Assembly: GCA_963556495.2 (NCBI GenBank) | Contig: OY747701.1 | Location: forward strand, 40,088,501-40,152,500 | DNA: 64,000 nucleotides | Reading direction: 5' to 3' | Source: Valencia hispanica | Lineage: Eukaryota; Chordata; Actinopteri; Cyprinodontiformes; Valenciidae | Shown here: piece by piece, positions 42,985 to 54,537 of the stretch | Position numbering within the stretch: the first letter of the stretch is position 1 | How the letters are laid out: each line of letters begins with the position of its first letter | The notes under the pieces: generated by a model | The model's database searches: none | What the model saw: only the letters and a program-made list of their open reading frames with translations | Told to the model about the DNA's origin: nothing | Position numbers and translations under genes: made by a program

Positions 42985-43215
42985 ATGGTAAATGGACTGG
43001 ACTTATATAACGCTTTTCTAGTCCTACTGATGACTCAAAGTGCTTTTCACTGGAGCCACATTCACACTCAAACATTCATACATTGACACGGAGCTTGTTA
43101 GGCAACTTGGGGTTAAGTGCCTTGCCCAGGAGCACATTGACGTGTGACTGGAGGAAGCCAGAATTGAGCCTATGCAAGACAACTACTCTGCCTACTGAGT
43201 CACAGTCACCTCAGC
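42985..43215 (+). repeat. Dispersed fish repeat (AAATGGACTGGACTTATATA type)
   Basis: It begins ATGGTAAATGGACTGGACTT, continues ATATAACGCTTTTCTAGTCC and CTTGCCCAGGAGCACATTGA, and ends GCCTACTGAGTCACAGTCAC. This ordered block is a common short interspersed repeat in teleosts; its class is not known to me. It appears to sit inside Tc1-like sequence. Confidence 0.5.
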
Positions 43216-44420
43216 TGCAAAGTTGCAGTGACAAAGTAATCTTAAAGTGGAAGGAAAAATGAAACATGGTTTCAAAAATTTTGAGCAAATAAAAATCTGG
43301 GAAGTGTGGCATGCATTTGTGTACCTCCCTTCTAGGTAGAATCACCATTCCTTGTGAATAAGGCAGCTGGTCTATTGAGGTGTGTCTCTACCTGCTTTAC
43401 ACATGTGGACAGTAATTTTCATTAATTCTTTGCAAAATGGCTCAGGCTCAGTCAGATATGGAGAACAGAAATTCTGACAAAAGTATTGTTACAGATTTTA
43501 AACTAGTTTAAGTCTGGACTTTGATTGGGCTATTCCTACAAATTATTTATCCTAACGACCATGCTTTGATCCAAACCCATCAAGTGTCATGGTGTCTTTA
43601 AGTTAACTGACCCATATGAGGAACACAAATTCAGCGACTGAAGCAGATTTAAAAGGTTTATTGAAAAGAGATGATTTGATGAATGTCCCAAACCTTTACG
43701 GAAAGAAATAGGGAACTGGATGGAGGTAAATCCAGAGGTGAGTACTCGCTAGATTGAATGGGAGAATTAATGAAGATCGAATGAGTCTTACTGTTGTAGA
43801 TGAGTGATGAGGCCAGAGAAGGATAAGGAGTCCGGGTGGTATCCATTTGTGTCCAGGGGATTGGTATGCCAGAGGTGGAGGTTGGAGGGCGGACAGGTGG
43901 AGGCTGTCTGATGGAATGAGCTGCTGGCTGTAGGACTGACGTCTGCCAAATGTGGATTGTTTTCCAGGAGTGCAGAGGAGGTTCAAGCAGGTCACAGAGG
44001 ATTCTGATGAAGGGGCCAGAGAAATTACCTTGGAAGGAGCAGAAGGAAATATTGCCAACAGGCAAGTACATAAGGTAAGTAAGCACAAGGACACAGGGAA
44101 CTATTGGAGGTTAACCCTCAGGCACTGGAGGATTGGCAGCCAGCCCCTTATAAAGCCGGCCTGATCACAGATGAGGACATGGAGCGAAGGTGGATCCAGC
44201 AGGAGGCTCCGCCCTCCAGCGGTGCTGGACAGGTTTCTACCTTTGGCGGGCTCACTGGAAAGTGAGTGGTAGAAAACAGACACAGAGAAAGCACAAACAC
44301 CCCAGACTCATGACATCAGTTCAAGGTTCAGAAACAATATGTCCTCAAAGACAAAGGGAAATTAACAGGCTTTTTAGTGCCATACAATGTATTGCTACAA
44401 AGCCTTGTTATAACACATAA
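43216..44420. other. Tc1-like remnant with a GC-richer unclassified insert
   Basis: Bases 43240-43610 look like a Tc1-like copy (TTTAAGTCTGGACTTTGATT). Bases 43615-44320 form a GC-richer block with - strand frames of low complexity (Pro/Ser/Leu-rich). A similar-looking block with TGGAGGTTGGAGGGCGGACA-like text is at 58400-58740, so it is probably an interspersed repeat and not a gene. Confidence 0.4.
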
Positions 44421-46519
44421 ATAATAAACAAAAATATTTGTAAGAAACTAATTTATTTTACTTTGTGCTAAGTTTGGTATTTCATTTTTTATGAACACAG
44501 ATGCCTTTATCATTCGTCTGCATAATTGGGCTACTTTGTAATACTGATATCTGCAAGTACTGACATCTATAAATAACATCTATAAATAAATGCCATTGTG
44601 CTTTCCAGTGGAAAACAAAAGTATCTTTAATGTACATAGGGACTGCAGAGGTTACAGTTTCTAATGTTTAACAAGAGTAGGTGCTGTAAACCAGCTGTTG
44701 GTGAACACAGGGCTGCTTTATTATCACACTCACTCCCTGCAATCTTACACACTCTATTTGCTTTAGGATATTTACTCATATCGCTATGGTCACACTGTCA
44801 GTCCTGACTTTCTTTCCAGACCTGTCTTAAGTGACAGAAGAGAAGGGATAACAAACGGCTTAACTAGCTTACAACACAGTCTTCCAAAGTAAAGTCTTTC
44901 TGTTTTATACATTTTGATTAGATTTGTTGCTGCAGTTGAACGAATAGTAGAAAGATGTATATGAGAATAGTGAGAGTGAAAAACTGTACGAAATATCTTG
45001 ATTGATCATATTTTAATGTAAATTTGAAAGGAGCACCTTGCATGGTGCTCTGGAGGCAATCAGTGTCCAGTTCAGCCTGCAAGATTGAAGCCAAATTTGG
45101 CTCCTTTCTGAGGTGAAGACCGTTGATTGCACAGATTAGCCTGTAGTTTACAGACTAATTAAGACCTTGAAAGAGGCTGAAAACTGAGGTTTAAATGTGC
45201 AGTTACTCAAAGCAAATTGAGCATTTTCAGTTCTGGTTTGAGGTTCTTCCTTCAAACGTCCATGTTCTAATGTCCATCAGCCTTCAAAGACTCAAACATG
45301 TATGTCTCAGGCTCCATTTGTTTTTCCATCTTTCTTCATCTCTACCCACTCCTCTCACTCCTCCTTCTCCCAGACCCAAATGAGAAATTAATAGCTGCTT
45401 AATTGTTGGTGTTTCCACCTCAGAACCCTGACAATTAAAGGTTAATTATATGCCCACTCATTTAGCTAAACATAGAATCTGCTTTTGTGACTTTAACTGT
45501 GTGGATTCCTGGCTAACTTGCAGTAACATGCATACAGACCTATATATCTGAATGTATGTTGTAAATAAACATGAGCACGTGCTTCATGGCTAGTTTGTGT
45601 AAATACTTGTTTCTGTGAGCCAACACTATGAGTGCACACTGCATGTTTGAGCTGCTCATTTGAACAACATAGAAATAGCATAAATTAGCAAACAAACACA
45701 TTCAGTAATCAAGTAAATTATGTTGCGCTCACTGAGTAAGAAATAATCGGAGTGGAAATAAAGTGAATCTATTACCACAAACCGTCAGTCTATTCTGCTA
45801 AATCTGTTTTACATTAGCCGATTGTGAACTGTGTAGACTGCTTGTAACAGACATGCTTTTACTGAGCTGCATGATGATGAAGTCATAATGCAAACCAAAA
45901 GCCTGCTGCAAATCACCTCGTATGTTAATTTATCTGCCATTGTCATGGTGTGAGTGTGAGTGTATGCTAGATGTAATGTTTACCTTTTACCTGAGATGCA
46001 CATCTTCCACCTGGGGTCGTGGTCTGGGCAGTGTTGCAGCCCCATCTGTTAGCAATCTCCTAATCCACCTCGGCATAAATAGGGAGATGGCAGCCGAACA
46101 TTTGATGGCTGCTGATCAACCATACTGGTTAGAAATCAAGACTTAATTAGACATCTCTAAATCTTCTTTGAGCATTTTAATGTTATCCTGTTTTCCATGT
46201 TTTCAGAGCAAAGAGCCAAGGAAAGACTCACTTGATTGTGCCTCACTCTTTTGAAAACAATTGTTCCTTCAAAAGCCTCAGACCCAAGTAGCTTACCTAC
46301 CTTAGTCTTTTTGTAGAAATCCCCTCTGTTTCCACAGTTGTCTGCCGCAGCTCCTTTACCTCTGAGTCCTCTGCTTGCCTGGTCTCTCACTAATGCAACT
46401 CTGCAACACTTACCTCCCTGGAAAGCACACAGGATCTTACCGCCATAGCAGTCGGGAAACTCTCCTGCTGAGTCACCTCAGTCCTGGAGACACAAGGCCA
46501 TCCAGATCCCCAGATTTAG
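44421..46519. other. Gene-free AT-rich stretch
   Basis: No exon, RNA or transposon end could be supported. A short GC-richer patch at 45995-46095 (TGGGGTCGTGGTCTGGGCAG) may be a repeat. Confidence 0.4.
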
Positions 46520-47650
46520 TCCACGCTGCCTTGAAAAAACTATGAACTTTTTCAAAGTTTGTCATGTTATGACCAAAAACTTAAATGCCTGTTTATATTT
46601 GTGATAGGCCAACACAAAGTAGTGCATAATAATGAAGTGGAAGGAAATTGATTCCAGATTTTCTCTTTCGACTTGGGTCTGGACGTTGACTAGGCCATCC
46701 TAACTCATGAATTTATTTATCTAAACCATTTCATTGTAGATCTGGTTTGATGTTTAGAGTTGTTGTGCTGGAAGGTGAACATTCTGTCAGGTGTCCTTGG
46801 GTGCTGTATGGACCCACACGTAGATAAAGGTGAGCAGTTTATAGGGTTTTATTCATGGGGATGCAGGCAGGCATAGAGTGACGACAGGATACCAGACTGA
46901 CATGAAAGAGCAGGAAGAAACAGTAGCAACCAACAGGGAAGGAGAGAAGTGAAGGGCTCAAATACATTGTTGTTGTAATTACATATGCTATGTAAATAAT
47001 GGTTGAGGATGAGGATCAGGTGGTGACTGGGATTAGACACAGGTGCCAACAGTGAGTGAGACAGGGAGTTAACAGGACAAAGTGCTGTGATCCTGACACC
47101 TCGACCCAAGTTCTAATTCTTTTGCAGCCTCATATAGGTTTTAGATGCAACCAACCTTCCATTAATTCTTAAAACTTCCCTGTTTTAGCTGAATAAAAGC
47201 ATCCCCACAGCCTGATTATGCCACCACCATATTTCACTATGGGGTATGTGCATCAGGGGTGATCTGTAGTGTTTCCACCACACATTGGGATTTGTAGCTA
47301 AAATATTCAAAAGTAGGGATAATGTTTTATAAACTAACCCTGTTTTAAACATCACCACAACTTTCTCCCTCACCTGTCTGCTGTGTTCCTTGGACTTAGT
47401 TTGTTCATTGATGTTCTCTTAAAAAAAAAACTCTGAGCCTCCACAGAAGAGCAGGATTTTTTACTAAAATTAAATTACACTCTGCTTACTAATAAGGTGT
47501 CTTCTAAAGATAATTGATTGTGCTACATTTTATTTAGGGGTATCAGAATGGGTTGAACATAAATGCACACCACACTTTTCAGATATTTAGTTGTATAACT
47601 ATTTGAAAACTGAGTAAGAATACTTTTGTAAGGCACTGCCTATCGGTGTA
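46520..47650 (-). mobile_element. Tc1-like transposon with nested MITE
   Basis: The end sequence at 46550-46640 (GGCCAACACAAAGTAGTGCA), the block CTGATTATGCCACCACCATA at 47211-47230 (HGGG.IM region, - strand) and the closing end at 47560-47640 (TACTTTTGTAAGGCACTG) belong to one element. It is interrupted at about 46784-47099. Confidence 0.6.
46784..47099. mobile_element. Short inverted-repeat insert inside the Tc1-like copy
   Basis: The left edge reads TGTCAGGTGTCC and the right edge GATCCTGACA, so TGTCAGG is a short inverted terminal repeat. The outer sequence on both sides (GAAGGTGAAC and CCTCGACCCAAG) is continuous Tc1-like text. No frame. Family unknown. Confidence 0.5.
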
Positions 47651-48999
47651 CAGCTATATTTTTTTAGTTCACCAAACTTACTCATTTATGACATAAGAGC
47701 CAGAGTGAGCTCACGTAATCATTAGACCTTGTTCATGCCTCAGAGATCCACTGTTCGTGATGCCTTTTCTGCCCCCTGATCAATCAGTCTAATGAGCTTT
47801 GTTCAGTTCATTTATCAGCCTTCAGGTTTACACAGGATACACTTGTCAAATCAAATAAAATTTTAGTTGTAGAGCACTTTTTATGAAAGAATTGAGCACA
47901 AAATGCTTTATATGATAAAAACAAACTCTGCATGCTTCTTTTTATGCATTCATTCCTTTATGGTTTTATTTATGATGTCAATCTCTATTTTGTTTCCTTG
48001 TTGCTCATTAATTCAGCTTTATATCATACTCACCTATTCTCTAATCTGTGATGCTTAAATATTTAAATTCATTAAAAAACATATTTGTGAGCTCCTTAAC
48101 AAATCCACCACGGACATATTTCCACAGTTTCTTTTTCTGAGCACTGTTAGCCAGTCTGAAGAAATGTTATTGCAGTTGGGATTAACATGCCTGTGTGTCT
48201 GGATATCTGTGAGCTGCAGCACATCCTTTACAAATGGGTTGCTTAATGACTGCAGTTTGTCAGCAAAGCAATAATCAGTGATGCTGATTCTTAGTTATGG
48301 TCAATTTATACTGCAGGTACTAAAGATAGAACTCTCATTTCAGCTTGTTTTTCTGCCATTTGTTATCAGTGATAGGTAGTCTGTCTGAAGGGTAAAAATA
48401 ATATGTGAAGCAAATATTTTCCTGCTATTGAATGGAATGTCTCCATAATAAAAATGTTTCTTAATGTGTCTCCTAAAAAACCCCGCTACACGGGCCTTTT
48501 GTTAGCTTTACAATTGGTAAATCACAGAATCTGAGCTAATTAAATAACTTTTAATTATACTGTTAACAAGAGAAGAATCAAAAGCACACAATAGTGGTAA
48601 TTTTTAATCATGTGCAGCTTTGCTTATGTTCATTCATCAAACATTGTTGTAAAATTTGTAACAAAATTGAGCTCTTTTTCCAACTATTCCAAAGTTAAAT
48701 TAAAGCCAAATGTTATGCCAGTCCTAAAATTAGTTTTCACTGGGAGCTGTTTTGCATTCATATCTTGATAATTTTTCAGATTACCTTGTAGAGACTTTGA
48801 TTGTGAATAGAGAACATTTTGTTCTGGGCCTTAGTTTTCTGTTTTCCTCACATGAACTTCTCGCTATGGCCTTCCACAACCTTTCTGCTGGATTAAGGTC
48901 AAGACTTTGACTATTCCTTTCCAAAACCTCAACTTAATTCTTCTTCACTCATTATGAATATTCATTAGAAAATACACGTTCATCTTTTAACAACAAAAT
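47651..48999. other. Gene-free stretch with two repeat fragments
   Basis: Bases 47845-47925 (TCAAATCAAATAAAATTTTA, GAGCACTTTTTATGAAAGAA) look like the antisense end of an L2-type tail. Bases 48850-48960 (GGTCAAGACTTTGACTATTC) are a worn Tc1-like piece. Nothing else. Confidence 0.4.
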
Positions 49000-49385
49000 A
49001 AAATTTGCAAATGTGAAACACATGGGAAAGTATTTCACTTGCACAGTTTAATTTTCATATGTGGAAGACAGGGGAGGTATTTTACATTTCACATACCCCA
49101 TTCATTTCATATACTGTTGCACAATATAATATTCACCTATGAATCACATTTTACATTTCACCACACAAAATTACTTTTATATGTGATAGACAGGGGGAAA
49201 TGTTTCACATGTCCCATTGAATTCACATACCACTACACAATTTACTGTTGAGATGCTAAACATGTGTTTACATTTTAATGTCCAATATAGATTCTACATG
49301 ATAAACTTATGAGAAAATCTTTCTCATCTGCAACGTTTTCCCGCTCATTTCACGTGTTACTCCACAACATAATAAAATATACTCA
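49000..49385. repeat. Degenerate tandem repeat, unit about 125 bp
   Basis: CACAGTTTAATTTTCATATG with GGAAGACAGGGGAGGTATTT near 49040-49080 recurs as CACAAAATTACTTTTATATG with TGATAGACAGGGGGAAATGT near 49163-49205, and more weakly further on. TTTCACAT words recur throughout. It may be a decayed minisatellite or part of an old element. Confidence 0.5.
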
Positions 49386-50039
49386 AAAACAGTTTCAGAT
49401 ACCTAAGCTTTGAGTCCGTAAGTGACAGTGGGGTTGCTGTGAGAGGCCCACACATTGAATACAGATTGGGACGGCATGTACCAATTACTGCAGTGAGCAT
49501 AAGCTGAAATTACATTGGGGTCCAGAGGTCAAAAATAGACTCACACGGTTTTCACTGTTAGGGGCCACCAAATAGGGAAACCTAATCCTTGTTATGTAAC
49601 TTAATAGAGGGATGTACTAAGTTTGGGGCATGTGTGAGTGTAAGTGAGCATGGTAGTGTGAGTATGCATGTGAATGCACTTGGGCTATGCTAAAGACAAA
49701 CAAAGCCATGCAGCTGTGTGATATTGTACAGGCAAGCAGGAAAGCAGCAGGTAAAGATGGGACCTCCTTGTTGGTGCATCCTGTGAGGTATGTATCTCTG
49801 GTATTCTTCAGGGACACTTATTTATAGTTTTTTTTGTTCTTTTGCTGTTGTGTACTTTTAGGTATTTTTTGTCCTTTTATTAAATGTGTTGAACAGATAA
49901 GAATAGTATACACTTTCATGCCCCATAAACCGATTCACTTCTTTATAAGATAAACAAAGAGTAATTCATAATTCTAAAGTAAAGGGTGACGTAAGAAATG
50001 CTTTTCAAAATTTTTTGCAAGTAAAACTCTGAAAGGAGA

Positions 50040-50333
50040 GCTGCACAGTGGTGCAGTTGGTAGCGCTGTTGCCATGCAGCACGAAGTTCCTGGGTTTGAA
50101 TCCCGGCCTGGGGTCTTTCTGCATGGAGTTTCCATGTTCTCCATGCGTTCCCTCCGGGTACTCCGGCGCTTCGGTATGAGTGTGTGTGTGTGCATGGTTC
50201 TTTGTCTTGTGTTGCCCTTCGATGGACTAACGACTTTTCCAGGGTGTGCCCTCCCTCTCCTCTGATGACTGCTGGAGATAGGTACCAGCCCCTCTGGAAA
50301 GGATTGACGGTATAGATAATGGATTGATGGAAT
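50040..50333 (+). mobile_element. tRNA-derived SINE with 11-bp target duplication
   Basis: Same family as 28247-28553: A box TGGTGCAGTTGG (50049-50060), B box GGGTTTGAATCC (50092-50103), body TCTTTCTGCATGGAGTTTCC and CGACTTTTCCAGGGTGTGCC, tail GGATTGATGG. TCTGAAAGGAG flanks both sides (50029-50039 and 50334-50344). The antisense frame here is spurious. Confidence 0.82.
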
Positions 50334-50723
50334 TCTGAAAGGAGCAGCATGCAGATGTATTTGCCAACTTGAGTTAATACTTTTAAAAATCAGTCATTGC
50401 CGGTCTGATTGATTAGAGAGTTTACACTACTCACATTAAGTTAGGGATATCATGAGTGACTCAGTGGATGTCATTCATATGGTGTTTGTTTCACTTCAGA
50501 GATTTTTGGGATAGGGAGGCAATTGTATTGGGGTGATAGACACACCTCATTTTGTGTTTTCCACGTAATGGTCTCACTGCTTACAGTGTGCTTTACATAT
50601 TGGGGTCAACACCCAAAAATACTAAAGACAACCCTTTTCAATGTGGCATCAATTTCAACATTCTGTGGGTTTAAAAAGCTGGTATTGTCAGTAAGTCATT
50701 CCAACTTCATCCTTTAAACAGCC

Positions 50724-50896
50724 ATGAACACACAACGTCATTTAACAGACGAGCAGCGTCACCTGATCATAGCACGCCTTTGGGTTGGTGGCAGGCAGTC
50801 AGATGTTGCACGTAAACTTGGTGTCATCATCAGACTTGCATCAAGACACAGAACTACTGGCAGAGTTCTTGACAGACCCAGGAGTGGAGCCCCACG
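50724..50896 (+). pseudogene. Tc1-like transposase, N-terminal half
   Basis: It begins MNTQRHLTDEQRHLIIARLW and ends DRPRSGAPR, the paired-type DNA-binding region. The frame is cut at 50896 by the inserted element; reading on into it gives the spurious frame discussed in the rejected list. Confidence 0.8.
50891..50896 (+). repeat. Left 6-bp target duplication (CCCACG)
   Basis: CCCACG here and at 54532-54537 bracket the 3,635-bp element. In the Tc1-like transposase the single copy encodes the middle of GAPRVTDR, which supports it being a true duplication. Confidence 0.85.
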
Positions 50897-50944
50897 TACG
50901 GTGGCCGGGAAGTGCCAAACAAAATTACATTAACCTGAAACACT

Positions 50945-51625
50945 TTTACATTTTTACCGAAACACATTTACAAGTTTACCGAAACACATTTACAAGTTTA
51001 CCGAAACACATTTACAAATTTACCGAAACACTTTTACAAGTTTACCGAAACACATTTACAAGTTTACCGAAACACTTTTACAAATTTACCGAAACACATT
51101 TACAAATTTACCAAAACACTTTTACAAATTTACCGGAACACATGTACAAGTTTACCGAAACACATTTACAAGTTTACCAAAACACTTTTACAAATTTACC
51201 GAAACACATTTACAAGTTTACCGAAACACTTTTACAAATTTACCAAAACACTTTTACAAATTTACCGGAACACATGTACAAGTTTACCGAAGCACTTTTA
51301 CAAATTTACCAAAACACATTTACAAATTTACCGAAACACATGTACAAGTTTACCAAAACACTTTTACAAATTTACCGAAACACTTTTACAAATTTACTGA
51401 AACACTTTTACAAATTTACCGAAACCCATTTACAAGTTTACCAAAACACATTTACAATCTTACCGAAACACATTTACAAATTTACCGAAACACATTTACA
51501 AGTTTACCAAAACACATTTACAATCTTACCGAAACACATTTACAATCTTACCGAAACACTTTTACAAGGAAAAAAAATATATAACACTTTTACAAGTTCA
51601 ACGAAACACATTTACAAAGACATGA
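50945..51625 (+). repeat. 22-bp satellite array in the left inverted repeat (about 30 units)
   Basis: The unit begins TTTACCGAAACACATTTACA plus two bases (AG or AA). Variants are CACTTTTACA, CACATGTACA and TTACCAAAAC. The unit is open in all three frames, which creates a false 283-residue frame with a 22-residue period (HIYKFTETLLQVYRN...). The sister array at 54300-54480 has about 8 units. Confidence 0.92.
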
Positions 51626-51699
51626 CCTGGAAGTGATACTGCAGGGATGAGGTTAGGGTCGGGACAAGACCAAAGTAGTAACAGTTATGGAATCGATCC

Positions 51700-54218
51700 C
51701 TTAATGCCTTGGGGTCCGTGGGGCTTTGTGGTGCTGTGGCCGTGGGTCCCGGGTTGAACGTGCCATGGCCTCCCTCCCCTGGTGGATCCCGGTGAACAGC
51801 GGTGCCTTTTGGGGTCAGTGGGGGAGCTGGCTCCCTGGGAAGACATTTTGTCTCCCAGTCCTTCCCTCCCCATCCCCGAACACCTCTACCCGCTCCATCA
51901 CTTTATCACTCACATAGGGTCTTGGGGCATGGGCACATCACTGGGGCGCGTGTAGGGGTTTCCCTCCTCGCTATCCCGTGGCGTCCTGGGTCCCAATTTT
52001 AATATACAACTTAGACACTCCCACTTATAACATTTTCATGCAACACACATGTAGGGACTTTGGGGTGGGCACACTTTTCGGCATCCAGAGGGGGAGCGGT
52101 TCAATCAGCTTCACCTCTGGTGCCGGTGCCCACTGTTAAACCACATTTAGACACTGAGGGCTCGGGGTGGGGGTTGGGGGATGTGTGGCTGCCTTCCCCA
52201 CATCCCACCCCTCTGTTATGCACATTAAAACAACACGCATCAACACCATACTCGAGCGGGAGGATAGAGGCTAGAGGTCTTCTCACACCCCTGTTCGCTA
52301 CGGGCCATCAGGGGTTGGGGTCCGGATGAGGAACAGGTGGTCTGGTCGGGGTCCTGGGCTGTCGGACTGCCTCGCCACTGTGGGGCCCTTGGCGGTCTGC
52401 TTGTCTCCGTCCTAGAAGGTAGGGGGTCCATCTCCCGGGTCCGGGGGCTGGTGGCTCTACTGGGGCATCGGTACCTGGACCTGGGAGCATAAAGTGTGTA
52501 TGGGGTGTGTGAGTGAGGGTACAGCGTCATTTCTTGGGTGTCTTGGTGAGTTAGTGAGAATGTATGTCTTTAAGAGGGAGGGAACGTATGACTGTCTGTA
52601 TGTCTTTGTCTGCCTATCAGGTTGGGTCTTAGGCTGCCCTCTCGCCTGGCGCACCTCAGGCCTTACATTTAATGGGGGGCCTATTTCCCCAACGTCACTA
52701 CCCGCCGGTGACTAATGCCCCTGCCTACTGATGCGTCGGTTGTCAATCCGGTTCCGACCTGGTGTGGCCTGGTCGGGCCTGGGGGGGCCGGTGTGTTGGT
52801 CGGCTGATGCGCTGGGCCGATATCTTCCTTTGGTTGGTTGGGGCACCTCTTTTAGGGGTGCCAGGTTTGGGATTGTTGGGTGGTGCCTGCTCGGTGGCTC
52901 GGCGGGATACGGATCCAGCGTCTCTGCTCGTTCGATCACCTGTTCTGTGCGCACCGTGTGTGTTCGGTTCATTGGCGGGTTGGACCGGCCCTGGCCTTTG
53001 TCGGATGCCCGGTCTCTGCGTTATGCGTGTCGCGGGATCAGGACTCGGGAGCTGGCTGAGCTTGGCCTGGGGATGCTGTCCATCCGCTGCGGCTATCGTG
53101 GAGGGCAGGGGTGGGGTGCTGGGATGTTGGCGGTGGGGATTGGCCTATGCAGGTGGGGGCACGTGGCGACCTGCGGCCGGCCACGGCCCCTGCGGTGCCG
53201 GGGGGCCCTCGTCGGCCGGTCCCTTGTCAGGTCCCTGCTGGGGGGGTGGGGCGCCCCTGGGCTCTCCCGCCCTGGTTCGGCTGGTTGCCGGCGGGGCCTG
53301 TTGGCTCGTCACTGCTGCCCCCCTGGGCCCCTGTATAGTAGCCGCTGGAAGTTCCCCTGGGGATCTCCTTTGCTCCTCTCTCGGGGGATGCGGTCGGCCC
53401 CGCCCGGGTCCAACTGGGGCTCTGGGGGTCCTTTGGACGTGTTGGCTCCGATCTCCTTCATGTCTGCATTGATTCCTGGGAGACGGATTGATGCCTGCTC
53501 ACACCAGCTATCGGACACTCTTATGGAGAAACCTTATATATACCAGCATGCTCACACACACACATAGACGTGGGGTCTCTGGTGTTTACAGATATATTCT
53601 TGGGCTGAGGTTATCATTACTAGAGCTTGATTAATCGGTACCATGAGTTTTTCTGTGACATTGTTGTTGTATTTTTATATCCATTTTTGTGTGACGTGGT
53701 TGTGTAGTTCTTAGTTCACAATGTTTGGTTTGTTTTGTCGATGTTCCTTTTTCGTGTTTTGTTTTGTTTTTCCCCCTCTCTCTGCCATCCTGTGGGTATG
53801 GAGGCAGACTTCAATGTTTTCCTGTGTTTTCTTTGTTCCCCTTCCTCTCTTGTATTTTCAACTCACCCTCTCTCATGACTTTTTGTTTCCTACTTCTCTT
53901 CTTCATCTTCTTTTTTTCTTCCCCTTAATTTTCCGTCTCCGTGTCCATAACATCAGGAAATAAAACCCCCAGCAATTCATAATAAAGATTTTTCACACAT
54001 ATATCAAAGACAGGCGGACACTGTAAAGCCGTTCCATCATGTCAACAATCACACTCTATGAGTGGCCTTCGTTTAAATACTTTACGAAGCAGTCCACAAA
54101 ACCGACCTCTTCTCCCTCTCCCTTCTCAAAGTCCAAACTATGTACACAATCACCACAAAATGTCCCTAAAACTTGAAAAAGATTCCGCAAAACATCTCTG
54201 CACATTGAGCTACTGGCA
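51700..54218. other. GC-rich interior of the 3.6-kb element
   Basis: It is markedly GC-rich (notably 52300-53450), in contrast to the AT-rich window. Long overlapping frames on both strands (for example 52731-53567 and 52762-53472) have Gly/Trp/Arg/Pro-rich composition, no domains, and no conserved motif, so they are taken as composition effects. Near 53955-53990 are two AATAAA signals (AAATAAAACC, AATAAAGATT) on the + strand. Bases 53860-53950 are a C/T-rich tract. Origin unknown. Confidence 0.5.
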
Positions 54219-54299
54219 GGATCGATTCCATTACTGTTACCACTTTGGTCTTGTCCCGACCCTAACCTCATCCCTGCAGTATCACTTCTAGGTCATGTC

Positions 54300-54480
54300 T
54301 TTGTAAATGTGTTTTGTTAAACTTGTAAATGTGTTTCGGTTAATTTGTAAAAGTGTTTCGGTAAATTTGTAAATGTTTTTTGGCAAACTTGTAAATGTGT
54401 TTCTGTAAACTTGTAAATGTATTTTGGTAAATTTGTAAAAGTTTTTCGGTAAACTTGTAAATGTGTTTCGGTAAAAACGT
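54300..54480 (-). repeat. 22-bp satellite array in the right inverted repeat (about 8 units)
   Basis: Same unit as 50945-51625 but inverted (GTAAATGTGTTTCGGTAAA). The large copy-number difference from the left array shows that the arrays change length independently after insertion. Confidence 0.88.
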
Positions 54481-54531
54481 TAAAGTGTTTCAGGTTAATG
54501 TAATTTTGTTTTGCACTTCCTGGCCACTGTA

Positions 54532-54537
54532 CCCACG
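54532..54537 (+). repeat. Right 6-bp target duplication (CCCACG)
   Basis: Partner of 50891-50896. Confidence 0.85.

Larger units (their letters stand above)
50897..54531. mobile_element. 3,635-bp DNA element with satellite-bearing long inverted repeats
   Basis: It is bounded by CCCACG duplications. The ends are inverted copies: left TACGGTGGCCGGGAAGTGCC, right (other strand) TACAGTGGCCAGGAAGTGCA, continuing AAACAAAATTACATTAACCT on both. Each end then has an array of 22-bp units and then about 85 unique bases (ACATGACCTGGAAGTGATAC ... AATCGATCC). Left repeat 50897-51699 (803 bp), right 54219-54531 (313 bp). The interior 51700-54218 is GC-rich with no recognisable transposase, so it is probably non-autonomous. 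6-bp duplications are known for Polinton and Dada elements among others; the ends do not let me choose. Confidence 0.85.

Noticed and set aside
43658..44094. Two - strand frames of 142 and 132 residues
   Set aside because: Low-complexity Pro/Ser/Leu composition, two frames of the same DNA, and a similar-looking repeat at 58400-58740.
49943..50350. 135-aa - strand frame
   Set aside because: It is antisense to the SINE at 50040-50333.
50945..51625. CRISPR-like regular array
   Set aside because: Units are directly adjacent with no spacers, in a eukaryotic transposon end.
50785..51636. 283-residue open frame with periodic YKFTET/LLQVYRN sequence
   Set aside because: It is the translation of the 22-bp satellite in the inverted repeat; every frame is open there.
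52731..53567. 278- and 236-residue overlapping frames in the GC-rich interior
   Set aside because: Two frames of the same strand are both long and both Gly/Trp/Arg/Pro-rich without any domain, as expected from GC-rich DNA with few stop codons.
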